Part shown: piece after piece, positions 61,542 through 64,000 of the stretch
Layout of the letters: each line of letters opens with the position of its first letter
How positions within the stretch are numbered: the first letter of the stretch is position 1
From: Nocardia uniformis NBRC 13702
Lineage (GTDB): Bacteria; Actinomycetota; Actinomycetes; Mycobacteriales; Mycobacteriaceae
DNA: 64,000 bases
Direction of reading: 5' to 3'
NCBI RefSeq assembly: GCF_001613345.1
Contig: NZ_BDCE01000046.1
Coordinates: 1 to 64,000 of the forward strand
Position numbers and translations under genes: made by a program
Notes under the pieces: model-generated
Seen by the model: only the letters and a program-made list of their open reading frames with translations
Told to the model about the DNA's origin: nothing
The model's database searches: none

Positions 61542-62747
61542 TTACCCGTCGCCGCGTATACGGGTGGTGTAGTCCGGGACCGTCATCGAGTCGTGCAGCC
61601 GTATACCTCTGGTGTTGAGCTTGGCCACCGCACGGCTGAGTGCGGCAGGCAATGCGTTGATGAGCCGGGCACCCTGGGTGAGTGCCCAGACCCCGGTGGC
61701 GGAGGCCGGAACGATTGTCTTGGCCGTGCGCAGGGCGAAGGCCCGGCTGCCCGCCACCGAGTCGGCCATCGCGGCCTCGTAGGCGGGGAAGGCGATGATG
61801 TGGTCACCTTGGGCTGCGGCGAGTTCCCCGGCGAGGGTGTAGGCGCCGAGCACGGCCAGGCTGGTGCTGCCACCGACTGCTGGTCCTGGGCAGTAGGCGG
61901 CGTCGCCGACGAGGGTGACGCGCCCGCGTGACCAGTGGTCGGTGCGTAGTTGGGTGATCGAGTCGAAGTAGAAGGCCGGGGTGTGGTCGAGTTCGGTCAG
62001 CCAGCGGTCCACCTGCGGCGCGATGCTGGTGAATGCCTCGCGGATCAACTCCTTCTGTCGCGAGACGTCGCGGTGATGGTAGTCGAGAGGTTGGTCGGCG
62101 CGGAACAGGAACGTCAGGCGGGCGTCGGGAAGGTGCTCGGCGGTGTAGATCCCGGTCACCCGGCCGATATCGAGGTAGCTCACGAACTCGCCGACATCGG
62201 CGAGTTCTCGTGGTGCCGAGATCACAGCGAAGTAGCCACCCAGATAATGCTCGGCGACCTCACCGAAGATCAGGCGCCGGACATTCGAGCGCAACCCGTC
62301 CGCACCGATCACCAGATCGAACACACGCTCCGGCCCGTTCTCGAAGCCGACTCGGCCGTCTTCGGAGATGTCGGTGATGGAATCACCGAACAGGTATTCC
62401 ACATCGTTTTCGGTGGCACCGTAGTAGATCTCGCTCAGATCGTCGCGCATGATCTCCACGTGCCGGTCCGACGTCGCGGAGAACAGTTTGGCCAGGTTCA
62501 GCCCGACCGTGCGCCGCCGGGTGTGGATGGTCATCTGGTCGGTGGCGGTGGCCAGCTCCAAGATCTGGGGCAGTACGCCCATCTGTTCGGAGATCGTCAT
62601 GGATGGTGTGAATAGATCCACCGCGTGGCCACCGGTCTTACGCAGGCCCGGTGCCTTCTCCACCACGGTGACGGTGAAGCCGTATCGGGTCAGCCAGTAC
62701 GCCAGAACAGGACCGGCGATGGAAGCACCCGAGATGAGGACCCGCAT
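61542..62747 (-). CDS. FAD-dependent monooxygenase
   Basis: 401 residues. FAD-binding motifs of the PHBH/TetX-like class: GASIAG in a GxGxxG-type loop (7-12), DG motif IGADGLRSNVRRL (148-160) and GD motif VTLVGDAAYCPGP (277-289). This family hydroxylates aromatic or polyketide-type substrates, sometimes antibiotics; the substrate here is unknown. It is transcribed divergently from a TetR gene across a region with two operator copies, so substrate-induced control is likely. Confidence 0.85.
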   Translation of the reverse strand: MRVLISGASIAGPVLAYWLTRYGFTVTVVEKAPGLRKTGGHAVDLFTPSMTISEQMGVLPQILELATATDQMTIHTRRRTVGLNLAKLFSATSDRHVEIMRDDLSEIYYGATENDVEYLFGDSITDISEDGRVGFENGPERVFDLVIGADGLRSNVRRLIFGEVAEHYLGGYFAVISAPRELADVGEFVSYLDIGRVTGIYTAEHLPDARLTFLFRADQPLDYHHRDVSRQKELIREAFTSIAPQVDRWLTELDHTPAFYFDSITQLRTDHWSRGRVTLVGDAAYCPGPAVGGSTSLAVLGAYTLAGELAAAQGDHIIAFPAYEAAMADSVAGSRAFALRTAKTIVPASATGVWALTQGARLINALPAALSRAVAKLNTRGIRLHDSMTVPDYTTRIRGDG

Positions 62748-62756
62748 GTCGCACCC

Positions 62757-62801
62757 GCTTACTTAACGGAAGGTAGAATTGCTTACTTAACGGATGGTAA
62801 G
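62757..62801. promoter_or_regulatory. Duplicated operator between the monooxygenase and tetR genes
   Basis: GCTTACTTAACGGAAGGTAG (62757-62776) and GCTTACTTAACGGATGGTAAG (62781-62801) are near-identical direct copies 24 bases apart. The second has cttac/gtaag inverted ends. Placed between divergent genes with a TetR regulator, they are the likely TetR binding sites. Confidence 0.65.
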
Positions 62802-62806
62802 TCATT

Positions 62807-63385
62807 GTGGAGGTCGTGACAACGGATACCAAGCAGCGGATCCAGGCGGTGGCCAGAGAGTTGTTCGCCCAGAAGGGTGTGACGAACACCAGCCTGCAGG
62901 ACATCGCCGATCGGCTGTCGATCACCAAACCCGCGCTCTACTACCATTTTTCCTCACGCGAGGAACTGGTGCGCAGCATTGTGGAGCCGCTGTTGGCCGA
63001 TGGTGAGGCCGGGGTCGAGGAGTTGGAGCAGACGCCAGACGTCCAGGTACGCACGGCGTTCGAGGTGTTCTTCGACTTCCACTTCCGTCATCGGGATGTG
63101 GTGCGGTTCCTGCTGGTCGAACCAGCCGCGCTGGCCGAACTGGGGTTGCTCGATCGCGTTTTCGACTGGCGGGAACGGCTCGCGACGATTTTGCACGGCC
63201 CTGATCCCACCGTGGCGCAGCAGATTCGAGCCGCGGTGGCACTGGGTGGCCTAGCCGACGCGACCGTCCTGTTCCCCGATGTGCCCGAGGCGCAGCTACG
63301 AGAGGTGGCGGTAGAGGCAGCGCTGGGTGCACTCTCATCGGCGCAAACCCCAGGTTCGGGCCGCCGAACACGACGGCGCAGTTGA
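62807..63385 (+). CDS. TetR-family repressor
   Basis: 192 residues from GTG (62816 is an alternative). N-terminal HTH AVARELFAQKGVTNTSLQDIADRL and LSITKPALYYHFSSREEL are classic TetR. The C-terminal ligand domain is divergent. The gene is divergent from the FAD monooxygenase and faces the duplicated operator, so it probably represses that gene and itself. Confidence 0.88.
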   Translation: MEVVTTDTKQRIQAVARELFAQKGVTNTSLQDIADRLSITKPALYYHFSSREELVRSIVEPLLADGEAGVEELEQTPDVQVRTAFEVFFDFHFRHRDVVRFLLVEPAALAELGLLDRVFDWRERLATILHGPDPTVAQQIRAAVALGGLADATVLFPDVPEAQLREVAVEAALGALSSAQTPGSGRRTRRRS

Positions 63386-64000
63386 GCTTCTCGCTCACAC
63401 GCCTGACTGTTTGATGCCGCGCGAGGCTGGGTCCCATTCCCTTCGGAGCATCGGTTGGGGGAGGCTCTGTCCTCGCCACACACCCGGCGCCTTGCTGCTG
63501 AACCCGGTTGAAGGCTTGCTGTGTGCCGTAGGCCGCCCATGCCACCTGTTGTGCTGCCTCATCGACTCGCGCCTGTGCGGCTTACTTCTTCAGCGGTGGG
63601 AACCGCTGCCATCCGCTTCCACAGCGGATTCGAGCGGCGGCAGCCTCTCATAGGTCCGAGCTTAATAGCCTTGCCACGCGGCCTGATTCACCGAAGCGTC
63701 GTCAAGTCGATGCTCGGACAGATGTAGCTGCTCGCCTCCATGGTCGGACAGAACCTTGATCCGCATCCCGGCCCGCCTTCTTCACGCGACCACCCCGATC
63801 TAAGCGTGACTGAACGGTCGAAGCGGGGGTGACGATACAAAGTCCTCTCCAAACCCATCGGCTTCAGACAGTTCGGCTGTTGCACAGCGAGTTTCGGCAA
63901 GTACGCTACGCCAGACACGACAGTCCGGCGATCGGTTCCAGAGAATGCTAGCGCGAAATATGCTGGGGTGGTGTGGGATTCAACACGACACGCCTTCGGG
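63386..64000. other. Final 615 bases with no supported gene
   Basis: Short frames occur on both strands, the most protein-like being a minus-strand frame with QQVAWAAYGTQQAFNRV around 63480-63560, but it has no clear start or end and runs antisense into tetR. I see no transposase, tRNA or other feature I can support. Confidence 0.3.

Noticed and set aside
62922..63545. Long minus-strand frame across tetR
   Set aside because: Antisense to a clear TetR protein; the upstream part has no start or homology that I recognise.

Overview
The window is GC-rich, densely packed actinobacterial DNA. A mycolic-acid-type actinomycete (Mycobacteriales, most likely Nocardia or a close relative) is suggested by the PorA/DUF3068-type envelope protein, the cutinase-family esterase, the EspG/EspC-like type VII (ESX) accessory genes, the XRE(DUF5753)+DUF397 pair and the DUF4254 protein. 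Genes are commonly joined by 4-base ATGA/GTGA stop-start overlaps. No rRNA, tRNA, CRISPR array, intact transposase or integrase was recognised.

Region A (1-14731) is a defence-like island. A minus-strand arm encodes an unknown protein, a predicted iron-sulfur PD-(D/E)XK nuclease (Cas4/AddB/RecB style) and a coupled partial gene running off the window. Divergently, a plus-strand operon encodes SbcD and SbcC homologues followed, after 32 bases, by a complete Wadjet-like SMC cassette: JetA (MukF-like), JetB (MukE-like), JetC (MukB-like ATPase) and JetD (TOPRIM nuclease). SbcCD plus JetABCD in one coupled operon beside an Fe-S nuclease is the most striking arrangement here: two SMC-family ATPases and up to three nucleases in one locus.

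Region B (14958-21464) holds a zinc-ribbon protein, a predicted PD-(D/E)XK protein and a 1276-residue NACHT NTPase with an N-terminal HTH-like segment and C-terminal HEAT-like repeats, all on the minus strand. It is probably a second defence module.

Region C (21574-29641) is metabolic and regulatory: a small membrane protein, a frameshifted GNAT acetyltransferase, a CYP102-like P450 haem domain, two paralogous GAF/PAS-type sensor-like proteins, a PorA-like envelope protein, an HTH gene with no stop codon before its convergent neighbour, and a SAM methyltransferase.

Region D (29897-48877) is a conjugation (type IV secretion) module: HTH protein, secreted cutinase-like esterase, M23+SLT wall hydrolase (VirB1-like), ParA/MinD-like ATPase, pilin-like protein, VirB8/TcpC-like and VirB6/TrbL-like proteins, SCO6880-type protein, VirB4-like ATPase, a coupling protein split into membrane and ATPase polypeptides, DUF4913 and DUF1173 proteins, two unknown large proteins and excisionase-like HTH genes. 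No relaxase or integrase was recognised, so it is either part of a larger element or uses an unfamiliar one.

Region E (49407-58426) is an ESX accessory/effector cluster without the secretion core: EspG-like chaperone, Gln-rich PPE-like protein, EspC-like small protein with a YxxxD signal, an 851-residue candidate substrate and three lipoproteins.

Region F (58559-64000) has an XRE/DUF397 pair, DUF4254 and small conserved proteins, and a divergent FAD monooxygenase/TetR pair with a duplicated operator between them. The final 615 bases hold nothing I can support.
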